DNA of 13,840 nt from Sphaerochaetaceae bacterium (GTDB lineage Bacteria > Spirochaetota > Spirochaetia > Sphaerochaetales > Sphaerochaetaceae): the NCBI GenBank assembly GCA_023231265.1, contig JALNVT010000044.1, forward strand, positions 1 to 13,840, written 5' to 3'. Of the stretch, positions 1 through 6,519 are shown one piece after another. Both the position numbers and the translations under genes were made by a program. The notes beneath the pieces were generated by a model. The model saw only the letters and a program-made list of their open reading frames with translations. It had not been told where the DNA came from and ran no database searches. Positions within the stretch are counted from its first letter, which is position 1; each line of letters opens with the position of its first letter.

Positions 1-4
1 AAAA

Positions 5-28
5 AAGATTCCCAAAACTGAGAATCTT
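5..28 (-). terminator. Rho-independent terminator of tRNA-Val copy 1
   Basis: On the minus strand, arms 28-20 and 13-5 form a 9-bp stem (AAGATTCTC with GGGAATCTT, one G-U pair) around a 6-base loop, followed by a U run at 6-1. The stem begins two bases beyond the discriminator base of the tRNA. The A-run is cut by the window edge. Confidence 0.85.
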
Positions 29-29
29 A

Positions 30-101
30 TGAGCGGAGAGGGATTTGAACCCCCGACCAGTTGCGTGTAAAGCAACCGCTCTCCCACTGAGCTATCCGCC
101 C
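30..101 (-). tRNA. trnV: tRNA-Val (anticodon UAC), copy 1
   Basis: The minus strand folds as a complete 72-base cloverleaf. The acceptor stem is GGGCGGA with TCCGCTC, the D arm starts GCTCAG, the anticodon stem is GTTGC/GCAAC around loop TTTACAC, and the T arm carries TTCAAAT. Anticodon positions 34-36 read TAC, which decodes valine GUA and, with wobble modification, other GUN codons. The discriminator base is A at position 30. CCA is not encoded, so it must be added by CCA nucleotidyltransferase. The gene is identical to the copies at 337-408 and 937-1008, and has its own promoter and terminator. Confidence 0.97.
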
Positions 102-114
102 GACTACGTTGCTT

Positions 115-143
115 AAACTATCATTTACTTTGAATCATGTCAA
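115..143 (-). promoter_or_regulatory. Promoter of tRNA-Val copy 1
   Basis: On the minus strand there is a perfect -35 TTGACA (143-138), a 17-bp spacer and -10 TAGTTT (120-115), with the expected start about 7 bases before the tRNA. The stretch just upstream of the -35 is made of A and T runs, resembling an UP element. The same architecture precedes the other two copies. Confidence 0.8.
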
Positions 144-310
144 TAAAAAAATGTTTTTTAGTTTATTTTTTTACCTGATTCTATCTTTGTCCTGCAGTTG
201 GCATAGTTTTGGGGTCAAAGAAGGAGAAATTCATTCTTGATCAATCAAAAACCATGTGATGCAATGCTGACTTGGATTTAATGTGAAAACAACAATTTAA
301 AGATAAAAAA

Positions 311-335
311 AAGATTCTCAAAACTTGAGAATCTT
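311..335 (-). terminator. Rho-independent terminator of tRNA-Val copy 2
   Basis: A perfect 11-bp stem (AAGATTCTCAA at 335-325 with TTGAGAATCTT at 321-311 on the minus strand) has a 3-base loop and is followed by a U run (310-305). It starts one base after the discriminator. It is the strongest of the three copies of this terminator. Confidence 0.9.
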
Positions 336-336
336 A

Positions 337-408
337 TGAGCGGAGAGGGATTTGAACCCCCGACCAGTTGCGTGTAAAGCAACCGCTCTCCCACTGAGCT
401 ATCCGCCC
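337..408 (-). tRNA. trnV: tRNA-Val (anticodon UAC), copy 2
   Basis: This 72-base cloverleaf is identical to copy 1: anticodon TAC, discriminator A at 337, no encoded CCA. It lies 235 bases from copy 1, and the DNA between them is unlike the spacer to copy 3 apart from the promoter and terminator parts. It is therefore a separate transcription unit and not part of a polycistronic tRNA array. Confidence 0.97.
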
Positions 409-420
409 GATTGCTTAGCT

Positions 421-449
421 AAAATAACATTTACCCAGGTTTCTGTCAA
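421..449 (-). promoter_or_regulatory. Promoter of tRNA-Val copy 2
   Basis: The minus strand has -35 TTGACA (449-444), a 17-bp spacer and -10 TATTTT (426-421), preceded by an A/T-rich tract with an eight-T run. Spacing to the tRNA 5' end (12 bases) is nearly the same as in copies 1 and 3. Confidence 0.82.
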
Positions 450-904
450 TAAATAATATGAAAAAAAATCAATAATTATAAAACGCCATGTTAAACAGTT
501 ATTTTGATTGAACAGCTGCTCTGAATATTGAGAGATGATGAATTTCTCATTTTGAAATATTTGAGCTAGAAAACACAAACATAAGTGATGGTGAATGTGA
601 TTTTTTCTTGCATCATGAAGAAGTTATCACTGTTTTCTGCTCTTCTGTGAGCTTCAAGATATTCTCATCAGAGTGGTCTGAATTCATCAGGACTTATTAT
701 CTCAATCTTCAATAAAACTGCTGCGATTGTTTAGGGTTCGATTTTGAAGTGATGTTTGTTAGTGATGTTGTTAGAATCTGTCTTGATAATAGATACATTA
801 TCATTCCTAGTTGGGTATTTTATAATATCTATTATGAGTGCCTTAAATTGATATTTTGATTGCCAATTTTGATGAATTTAGAAATGTAAAGTTTTGAATT
901 GAGA
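450..904. other. 455-bp spacer between tRNA cassettes, no recognised gene
   Basis: I find no open frame with a ribosome-binding site, no tRNA fold and no terminator hairpin of its own in this stretch. Stops interrupt all frames at short intervals. The content is AT-rich but contains mixed-composition sequence between about 580 and 760, so a decayed gene or an unrecognised small RNA cannot be excluded. Nothing positive supports either. Confidence 0.5.
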
Positions 905-912
905 TAAAAAAA

Positions 913-934
913 AGATTCTCAAAACTGAGAATCT
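913..934 (-). terminator. Rho-independent terminator of tRNA-Val copy 3
   Basis: A 9-bp perfect stem (AGATTCTCA at 934-926 with TGAGAATCT at 921-913 on the minus strand) has a 4-base loop and a U run at 912-906. It begins two bases after the discriminator base. Confidence 0.88.
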
Positions 935-936
935 AA

Positions 937-1008
937 TGAGCGGAGAGGGATTTGAACCCCCGACCAGTTGCGTGTAAAGCAACCGCTCTCCCACTGAGCT
1001 ATCCGCCC
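937..1008 (-). tRNA. trnV: tRNA-Val (anticodon UAC), copy 3
   Basis: This third identical 72-base tRNA-Val has anticodon TAC, discriminator A at 937 and no encoded CCA. It is 528 bases from copy 2. Complete identity of all three genes, with unrelated spacers, suggests recent cassette duplication, gene conversion, or strong selection to keep them the same. Confidence 0.97.
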
Positions 1009-1021
1009 GATTACGTTTCTA

Positions 1022-1050
1022 AAAGTATCATCTAATGCTTTTCTTGTCAA
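1022..1050 (-). promoter_or_regulatory. Promoter of tRNA-Val copy 3
   Basis: The minus strand has -35 TTGACA (1050-1045), a 17-bp spacer and -10 TACTTT (1027-1022), preceded by A/T tracts including a long T run. It follows the same plan as the promoters of copies 1 and 2. Confidence 0.82.
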
Positions 1051-1204
1051 TGTTTTTATGAAAAAAAAATATTGTAATTCTGGAATATGAAGTTCAGTCT
1101 TCATCATTGTATTGCATCTCATGATATCAAAATCAATAGATGTCTATTGAATAAGTAGTCTCAAAAAGTGATTTATACATAAAAACAACCTAAAAGTTTG
1201 CATG

Positions 1205-1233
1205 TTGCATTAGCATTTAATTAATATTATTAT
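1205..1233 (+). promoter_or_regulatory. Candidate promoter of the binding-protein gene
   Basis: TTGCAT (1205-1210), a 17-bp spacer and TATTAT (1228-1233) predict a transcript start near 1240, giving a leader of about 43 bases. The inverted repeat at 1241-1262 begins at that predicted start. The surrounding DNA is very AT-rich, so chance matches are possible. Confidence 0.5.
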
Positions 1234-1240
1234 TTGGGTG

Positions 1241-1262
1241 AATTTAATGGCAAAATTAAATT
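1241..1262 (+). promoter_or_regulatory. Inverted repeat in the leader of the binding-protein gene
   Basis: AATTTAAT (1241-1248) and ATTAAATT (1255-1262) are perfect complements around six bases. The element overlaps the predicted start of transcription and lies just upstream of the ribosome-binding site at 1273-1278. It could be an operator or a weak leader hairpin. An all-A/T repeat of this length can also arise by chance in such DNA. Confidence 0.35.
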
Positions 1263-1282
1263 GTGAATAAATGGGAGACAAA

Positions 1283-2794
1283 ATGAAATTACATAAAATA
1301 ATTTTAATGACCAGCTTGATTTCTTTGATGGCAATATCAACAGCTTTTGCTGGCGGAAATAAAGAAGCTGAAGCAACTGCAGGAAAGGTTCCTGATACTG
1401 TCAGATTGAATATTGCATCAGAGCCTGATTCTCTTGATCCTTGGTTGAGTGCAGCATCAGATACATCTGCAATATTTGGTAATGTTTTTGAGGGGCTTCT
1501 TTCCTTTGATGAAGGTGGAAACTTGAATCCGCAGATAAGTAAATCCTATACCGTCAGTGATGATGGATTGGTCTACACTTTTTATCTGAGAGACGATGTG
1601 TATTTCCACAACGGTACTCATCTGACAAGCTCAGATGTTCTGTATTCATATCTGAGTCTAGATGACAGTGATGGTACAACTTATAAATTTCCAAGCATTG
1701 ATAAATGTGAGGTGATTGATGACTACACCTTCCAAATTACATTGAAGAGCGCCCAGTCCTCATTTTTGATATCGGCTGCTCTCACAAAGATATTGCCTGA
1801 GGATTACAGTGATGAAGCAACACATCCTATTGGAACAGGTCCATATAAATTTGTCTCATACACTCCATCTCAGGAATTGGTGTTTGTAAGAAATGATGAT
1901 TACTATGATGAAGATAATTATCCTTCAATAAAAAATGTTGAGGTCTATATAATGAGTGATTCATCATCAGTTGTAGCGGCTCTTCAATCCGGTCAGATAG
2001 ATATTGCAGATATCTCATCAAACAATGTTGATATGTTCAAAAACAACTACACTGTTATAAGCGGTGTCAGAAATCTTGTATCACTTCTTGTTTTCAACAA
2101 CGATGTAAAACCATTAGATGATGTGAGAGTAAGAAAAGCTATCACAATGGCAATTAACAAAGAAGATGTTATTGGAGGTGTTTTTGATGGATATGCAGAG
2201 CCAGTATATTCAAACCTCTCTCCGGTATTCAAAGATACTTACAACAGTGATATCGAAGGAATGTATTCCTACGATGTTGAAGGTGCAAAAAAACTCTTGA
2301 GTGAAGCAGGTTATCCAAATGGTTTTGATTTAGAGGTGACTGTTCCAGGAAATTATTGGCAGCATGTTGATACCTCTCAGATTGTTCAGCAGAATCTTGC
2401 AAAAGTTGGAATCAAGTTGAATATAAAAACAGTTGAGTGGGGAACTTGGCTTGATGATGTTTATTATGGAAGAAATTACACATCAACCATCATTGGTATT
2501 GATGGAAAGCTTGATCCTTATGAGAGTCTTGTTCGTTACACAACAGGTTATCACAACAACTTCATGAACTACAGCAACAGCAAGTATGATGAGCTAATCA
2601 ATGAAGCTGTAAATGCCTCATCTGAAGATAAAATTGAACTCTATAAAGAAGCTCAGAAGGTAGTTGCTGAGGATGCAGGTTGTGCATTCATCTGCTCTCC
2701 AAGCAATATTGTTGCAATGAGATCTGATCTTAAGGGATACAAATTCTATCCTGTGTACACCATCAATTTTTCATCTCTTTATTATGAAGAATAA
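1283..2794 (+). CDS. Periplasmic solute-binding protein of a peptide-type ABC importer
   Basis: This is a 503-residue protein of the SBP_bac_5 (DppA/OppA) family, which captures peptides, nickel or related solutes in the periplasm and delivers them to the permeases. Residues 1-23 form a type I signal peptide (K2/K5, a hydrophobic core, then AFA) followed by GGNKEAE. No lipobox cysteine is present, so it should be soluble and not a lipoprotein. The family signature region includes SEPDSLDP near the mature N terminus and FHNGTHLTSSDV from residue 108. The start at 1283 is chosen because GGGAGA at 1273-1278 is correctly spaced for it; an upstream in-frame ATG at 1271 would overlap that site. The gene heads the transporter cluster and is separated from the permeases by 137 bases. 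The substrate cannot be read from the sequence; peptides are the default assumption. Confidence 0.93.
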   Translation: MKLHKIILMTSLISLMAISTAFAGGNKEAEATAGKVPDTVRLNIASEPDSLDPWLSAASDTSAIFGNVFEGLLSFDEGGNLNPQISKSYTVSDDGLVYTFYLRDDVYFHNGTHLTSSDVLYSYLSLDDSDGTTYKFPSIDKCEVIDDYTFQITLKSAQSSFLISAALTKILPEDYSDEATHPIGTGPYKFVSYTPSQELVFVRNDDYYDEDNYPSIKNVEVYIMSDSSSVVAALQSGQIDIADISSNNVDMFKNNYTVISGVRNLVSLLVFNNDVKPLDDVRVRKAITMAINKEDVIGGVFDGYAEPVYSNLSPVFKDTYNSDIEGMYSYDVEGAKKLLSEAGYPNGFDLEVTVPGNYWQHVDTSQIVQQNLAKVGIKLNIKTVEWGTWLDDVYYGRNYTSTIIGIDGKLDPYESLVRYTTGYHNNFMNYSNSKYDELINEAVNASSEDKIELYKEAQKVVAEDAGCAFICSPSNIVAMRSDLKGYKFYPVYTINFSSLYYEE

Positions 2795-2795
2795 T

Positions 2796-2877
2796 AATTG
2801 ATATAAAAGTACAGAAAAAATACATCACCTTTGGATATTTTATTTATTCAGAGGTGTTTTTATATGTATTATCAATT
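2796..2877 (+). terminator. Nested inverted repeat / leaky terminator after the binding-protein gene
   Basis: The inner stem CACCTTTG (2826-2833) pairs with CAGAGGTG (2849-2856), 8 bp with one G-U pair and a 15-base AT loop, and is followed by five T residues. It is framed by TACAT (2821-2825)/ATGTA (2864-2868) and by AATTGATA (2796-2803)/TATCAATT (2870-2877). It fits a partial terminator or mRNA-stabilising hairpin that would keep binding-protein transcript more abundant than permease transcript, a common arrangement in such operons. Its strength is not certain because the loop is long. Confidence 0.5.
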
Positions 2878-2883
2878 AAACGA

Positions 2884-2913
2884 TTGTATAGTATTGTATA
2901 TCTGTTTTATAAT
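2884..2913 (+). promoter_or_regulatory. Possible internal promoter before the permease genes
   Basis: TTGTAT (2884-2889), an 18-bp spacer and a consensus TATAAT (2908-2913) lie just before the first permease. The predicted start near 2920 would leave the ribosome-binding site (TAGGAG, 2919-2924) at the extreme 5' end of the transcript, which weakens the call. Confidence 0.3.
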
Positions 2914-2931
2914 TTAGTTAGGAGTTAGAAA

Positions 2932-3882
2932 ATGCATTATTACACTAGAAAATTACTAAGTACTCTCATAACTCTATTTTTAGTTTCTGTACTTACATTT
3001 TCTATTTTTCAGTTGGTACCAGGTGATCCAGCTCAGATGATTCTTGGCGTGGATGCCAACCCTCAACAGATAGAGGCTCTCCGTTCTACAATGGATTTAG
3101 ATAAGAATCCAGTGATACGTTATACCAATTGGGTATTGCGTGCAGTGCAGGGCGATTTCGGTACATCTTATAAATATCAAAGACCTGTAGCAGCATTGAT
3201 AAGTTCATCAATAACAATTACAGCCCAGTTGGCTTTTTTGTCGCTGCTTCTTTCAATAATCATCGGTATTCCTGTTGGAATATTCATAGCTAAACGAGAC
3301 AAAGAGAAGAAGGTGATTCCTCTATCAATTCTTTCGCAACTTGGAATGGCAATCCCATCATTCTGTGTTGCAATTCTGCTGATTGATATATTCTCCATAA
3401 AGCTTAAGATATTGCCTTCTTTGGGCTACATTGCATTCTCGGAAAGTCCTTTTGGCTGCTTCAAATCTCTATTGCTTCCATCTCTTTCAATCGCTTTTGG
3501 AGGAGCTGCTGTCATAATAAGATATTTGAGATCCAATATAGTGAGTGAGAGAAGGGAAGATTATGTTAGAACAAACAGAAGCATTGGTCTCAGTGAGAAC
3601 CAGATTCTCTACAAGCACATACTGAGAAACTCTCTCATACCAGTAATCACAATCTTCGGAATACTTGTATCAGAGGTGCTTGGTGGATCAATTATAATTG
3701 AGAATGTGTTCTCCTTGCCCGGCATTGGAAAGCTCATTACATCCTCAATTACTTCAAGAGACTTACCCTTGATACAGGCTCTTGTTCTGTATCTATCAAT
3801 AATAGTTGTTATCACAAACATGATTGTTGATTTACTCTATGGAGTTATAGACCCAAGAATTAGGATAAAAGGTGATGATTAG
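2932..3882 (+). CDS. ABC importer permease, DppB/OppB family
   Basis: This 316-residue inner-membrane protein is one of two permeases forming the channel of the peptide-type importer. It has the usual DppB plan: a first membrane segment at about 9-28, a large periplasmic loop containing VPGDP (29-33) and GDFGTSY (74-80), and five further segments at roughly 96-120, 128-153, 178-197, 235-255 and 283-305. The EAA loop that docks on the ATPases lies at about 209-238 (EDYVRTNRSIGLSEN then KHILRNSLIPV). Length is normal. TAGGAG at 2919-2924 sits 7 bases before the ATG. The 3' end overlaps the next permease gene, so the two are probably translationally coupled. Family assignment is secure; the substrate is not known. 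Confidence 0.95.
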   Translation: MHYYTRKLLSTLITLFLVSVLTFSIFQLVPGDPAQMILGVDANPQQIEALRSTMDLDKNPVIRYTNWVLRAVQGDFGTSYKYQRPVAALISSSITITAQLAFLSLLLSIIIGIPVGIFIAKRDKEKKVIPLSILSQLGMAIPSFCVAILLIDIFSIKLKILPSLGYIAFSESPFGCFKSLLLPSLSIAFGGAAVIIRYLRSNIVSERREDYVRTNRSIGLSENQILYKHILRNSLIPVITIFGILVSEVLGGSIIIENVFSLPGIGKLITSSITSRDLPLIQALVLYLSIIVVITNMIVDLLYGVIDPRIRIKGDD

Positions 3883-4696
3883 ATACTTCAAAAATAAAAA
3901 TATAGTGGTGGGATTGATCTTTCTTTCATTGATTTTGATATTGATGATTGCAGGGCTTGTAGCTCTTCCATATGATCCAAATGCCATCGATATTGCACAT
4001 AAATTGAAAGGGGCATCAAGAGCCCATCTTCTTGGAACCGACCATCTAGGTCGCGATATATTATCACGTCTTATGGTGGGATCTAGAATATCTCTTTCAA
4101 TAGGTTTTTGGGTTGTCCTTCTTGGCTCTCTCATTGGCATTCCTCTTGGCGCCGTTGCAGGATATTTTGGTGGAAAGATCGATGAATTGATGATGAAGAT
4201 AATTGATACTCTCATGAGTTTTCCAGGTATTCTCATAGCCCTCATGTTGATTGCTGTATTTGATGTCAGTTTGAAAATCATCATAGTGGCACTGGCTCTC
4301 ATAAGCCTTCCAAAGTTTGCAAGAATATCTCGTTCTGGATTTGTTAAATACAGAGAGAGTGCATTTGTTCTATCAACAAAGGCAAGAGGTGCAGGTAACA
4401 TAAGAATTATGATACATCACATATTGCCTCATATAGTACCATCACTGATGGTCACGGCATCTCTTACATTTGCAACAGCTGTAATATCTGAGGCAGGACT
4501 CAGCTATCTTGGTCTTGGAATTCAGCCACCAACACCTTCGTTTGGTAAGATGGTATCTGATGCACAGCCTTACATATTCCAAAATCCTACCTATGTTTTG
4601 ATACCTACTCTTGCTATTACAGTTCTGGTTCTTGGTTTCAATTTGATAGGTGATGGCATACAGGAAGTTCAGGAAAGAGAGGGGCAAAATGAATAA
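3875..4696 (+). CDS. ABC importer permease, DppC/OppC family
   Basis: This 273-residue second permease pairs with the DppB-type protein in the inner membrane. The N-terminal membrane segment at about 10-31 is followed by the family motif HLLGTDHLGRDILSRLMVGSR (split here as HLLGTDHLGRD, 51-61, then ILSRLMVGSR, 62-71). Further segments are at about 74-97, 115-145, 190-210 and 240-260. The EAA loop is at about 161-190, including TKARGAG. GTG at 3872 and ATG at 3875 are adjacent possible starts. AGGA at 3862-3865 is 6 or 9 bases away and does not decide between them; I list the ATG. The gene overlaps its upstream neighbour by 8 bases and the downstream ATPase gene by 8 bases. Confidence 0.94.
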   Translation: MIRYFKNKNIVVGLIFLSLILILMIAGLVALPYDPNAIDIAHKLKGASRAHLLGTDHLGRDILSRLMVGSRISLSIGFWVVLLGSLIGIPLGAVAGYFGGKIDELMMKIIDTLMSFPGILIALMLIAVFDVSLKIIIVALALISLPKFARISRSGFVKYRESAFVLSTKARGAGNIRIMIHHILPHIVPSLMVTASLTFATAVISEAGLSYLGLGIQPPTPSFGKMVSDAQPYIFQNPTYVLIPTLAITVLVLGFNLIGDGIQEVQEREGQNE

Positions 4697-5699
4697 AGTT
4701 CTTGAAATCGACAATTTCACTTTATCTTTCAAAATAAAAGATAAAGAGGTAAAAGCTGTAAATGATATATCTCTCTATGTAGAAAAAGGAGAGGTCGTTG
4801 GATTGGTAGGTGAGTCAGGTTGTGGTAAATCTCTGACTGCTCTTTCCATAGTGAATCTTCAACCATCAAATTCAAAGATCGTTGATGGTCAGATTGAAAT
4901 CAACGGAGAGGATGTCCTCTCATACTCTCGAGAGATGTGGAATGATAAGAGAGGCAAGGACTTCTCAATCATATTCCAGGAGCCAATGAGTGCTCTTGAT
5001 CCTCTTGTTAAAATTGGAAATCAGATAAAAGAATCAATTGTTGCTCATGCTGATGAGAGCATCAACAGCGTTGATTTGAAGAGCAGAATAATGGACATGC
5101 TGAGAGCTGTTGAACTCAGAAATCCTGAGCTTGTCTATGATAGCTATCCTCATCAGTTATCAGGTGGTATGAGACAGAGAGTGCTCATCGCACTGTCATT
5201 GATAAACAATCCATGTCTGCTTGTTGCAGATGAGCCAACAACAGCTCTTGATGTCACAGTGCAGAGTCAGATATTGAAGATATTGAAGCAGATGAATGAG
5301 GAGTTATCTTTATCAGTTCTCTTCATATCTCATGATCTTGGCGTCGTTAAGAACTTCTGTGAGAGAATTTATGTTATGTATGCAGGATTGATAGTGGAAA
5401 GTGGTATCTCATCAGATTTGATTGAAAATCCAATTCATCCATACACAAAGGGACTGATTGACTCAATACCATCCATCAAAAAACGTGGTAAGACTCTCTC
5501 TACAATCAAAGGAAATGTTCCCACTCTTGAAAGAAGATCTGGAATGGGATGTCCATTTGCCTCTCGTTGCTATCTAGCAAAGCCCGTCTGCTATGTAAAG
5601 AAACTCGAGGAGCAGAGAGTTGGCAGCAGGTCTCTGTTCTGTCATCTAATCAATCTTGAAGAAGAATTAGAAAGGATCAAAAGTGATGCAAAAAACTGA
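4689..5699 (+). CDS. ABC importer ATPase, DppD/OppD family, with four-cysteine C-terminal domain
   Basis: This 336-residue cytoplasmic ATPase drives the importer as a heterodimer with the next gene product. Walker A is GESGCGKS (41-48), the Q-loop region is FQEPMSALDP, the signature is LSGGMRQR (157-164), Walker B is LVADEP (178-183), and the switch histidine lies in FISHD. The C-terminal oligopeptide/dipeptide domain carries cysteines 288, 294, 301 and 318 (CPFASRC...C...C). In characterised OppD/DppD proteins this pattern is linked to a 4Fe-4S cluster. The start at 4689 is chosen because GAGGGG at 4679-4684 is well placed. A longer in-frame start at 4650 would lie inside the preceding permease gene and add 13 residues unlike the family. 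The gene overlaps dppC-type by 8 bases and the next ATPase gene by 14. Confidence 0.95.
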   Translation: MNKVLEIDNFTLSFKIKDKEVKAVNDISLYVEKGEVVGLVGESGCGKSLTALSIVNLQPSNSKIVDGQIEINGEDVLSYSREMWNDKRGKDFSIIFQEPMSALDPLVKIGNQIKESIVAHADESINSVDLKSRIMDMLRAVELRNPELVYDSYPHQLSGGMRQRVLIALSLINNPCLLVADEPTTALDVTVQSQILKILKQMNEELSLSVLFISHDLGVVKNFCERIYVMYAGLIVESGISSDLIENPIHPYTKGLIDSIPSIKKRGKTLSTIKGNVPTLERRSGMGCPFASRCYLAKPVCYVKKLEEQRVGSRSLFCHLINLEEELERIKSDAKN

Positions 5700-6444
5700 A
5701 CTGATAAAATGCGATAAAGTATGTTTCAGCTACTCACAGGGCACTCCAATAATCAAGGACCTTGATCTGATCATCAATGAAGGTGAGTCTGTTGGACTTG
5801 TTGGAGAGTCAGGATGTGGTAAATCAACACTTGCTGCAATATTGCTCAATCTCTTGAAACCAACTTCAGGAAGTATCTCTGTAAACAATGTTGATTTGAG
5901 TACTTTGAAGGGCAAAAGAAAGAAGGAATTTTATAAAGAGGTTCAGATTGTATTTCAAGATCCATCCTCATCTCTTGATTCTCTGATGACAGTGGGCCAG
6001 CTCATAAAAGAGCCACTTGTGATACATAAAATTGGCGATAAAGAATTTCGTAGGAAAAAAGCTCTTGAGATGATGAAGATTGTTGGACTATCTTCTGCCT
6101 ACATAGATAGCTATCCAGGAGAGCTATCTGGAGGTCTCAAGCAGAGACTATCAATTGCAATAGCACTGGTGCTTGATCCCAAGGTTCTCATATTGGATGA
6201 ATGTGTTTCTGCATTGGATGTGAGCATTCAAGCTCAAATTCTCAATCTGCTTATGAATCTTCAGAAAAATTTGAATCTCACTTATTTATTCATCACTCAT
6301 GATTTAAATGTTGTATCCTACATTGCAGACACAATAGCTGTGATGGAAAACGGTGTTATAGTTGAAAAAAATCAGACAGAGGAGTTATTCAACAATCCTC
6401 AACATCCATATACAAAGAAACTGCTGAGTGCAAGTATAAGTTAA
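5686..6444 (+). CDS. ABC importer ATPase, DppF/OppF family, short form
   Basis: This 252-residue second ATPase has Walker A GESGCGKST (40-48), Q-loop VFQDPSSS, signature LSGGLKQR, Walker B VLILDEC followed by VSALD, and switch histidine in FITHD. Walker B reads DEC where the family usually has DEP; the catalytic glutamate is intact, so activity is expected. The protein stops just after HPYTKKLL and lacks the C-terminal cysteine-containing extension of longer DppF proteins, giving a size like NikE-type ATPases. Adjacent starts GTG 5683 and ATG 5686 are both possible; AAAGGA at 5671-5676 is 6 or 9 bases away. The gene overlaps the previous one by 14 bases, so it is probably coupled to it. It is the last gene of the importer cluster. 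Confidence 0.93.
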   Translation: MQKTELIKCDKVCFSYSQGTPIIKDLDLIINEGESVGLVGESGCGKSTLAAILLNLLKPTSGSISVNNVDLSTLKGKRKKEFYKEVQIVFQDPSSSLDSLMTVGQLIKEPLVIHKIGDKEFRRKKALEMMKIVGLSSAYIDSYPGELSGGLKQRLSIAIALVLDPKVLILDECVSALDVSIQAQILNLLMNLQKNLNLTYLFITHDLNVVSYIADTIAVMENGVIVEKNQTEELFNNPQHPYTKKLLSASIS

Positions 6445-6457
6445 TATGTAATTAGCA

Positions 6458-6486
6458 TTGCTTATCTTATTTTTACAGTGTAAAAT
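6458..6486 (+). promoter_or_regulatory. Candidate promoter of the PF06541 gene
   Basis: TTGCTT (6458-6463), a 17-bp spacer and TAAAAT (6481-6486) predict a start near 6493, 27 bases before the ATG and upstream of the GGGAG ribosome-binding site (6505-6509). No terminator hairpin lies between the importer and this gene, so readthrough is also possible. Confidence 0.45.
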
Positions 6487-6519
6487 TAGAAAAAATATTT
6501 TTTTGGGAGAAAAACGTTT

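Noticed and set aside
664..690. Two CTGATGA sequences on the minus strand resembling a hammerhead ribozyme core or C box
   Set aside because: No matching GAAA segment or flanking stems were found, and no D-box partner; the heptamer alone is expected by chance.
1..1008. Repeated about 100-base units that could look like a repeat array
   Set aside because: The repeats are three tRNA-Val genes with their terminators and promoters, not CRISPR repeats; spacing is irregular.
919..1122. Minus-strand open frame of 67 codons across tRNA-Val copy 3
   Set aside because: It runs through the tRNA, its promoter and its terminator; coding there would be coincidental.
1271..1282. Upstream ATG for the binding protein
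   Set aside because: It would place the Shine-Dalgarno GGGAGA inside the coding region and add MGDK before a normal signal peptide.
3832..4401. Minus-strand open frame of 189 codons opposite the DppC-type gene
   Set aside because: It is antisense to a well-supported permease, has no recognisable domain, and its composition is explained by the opposite strand.
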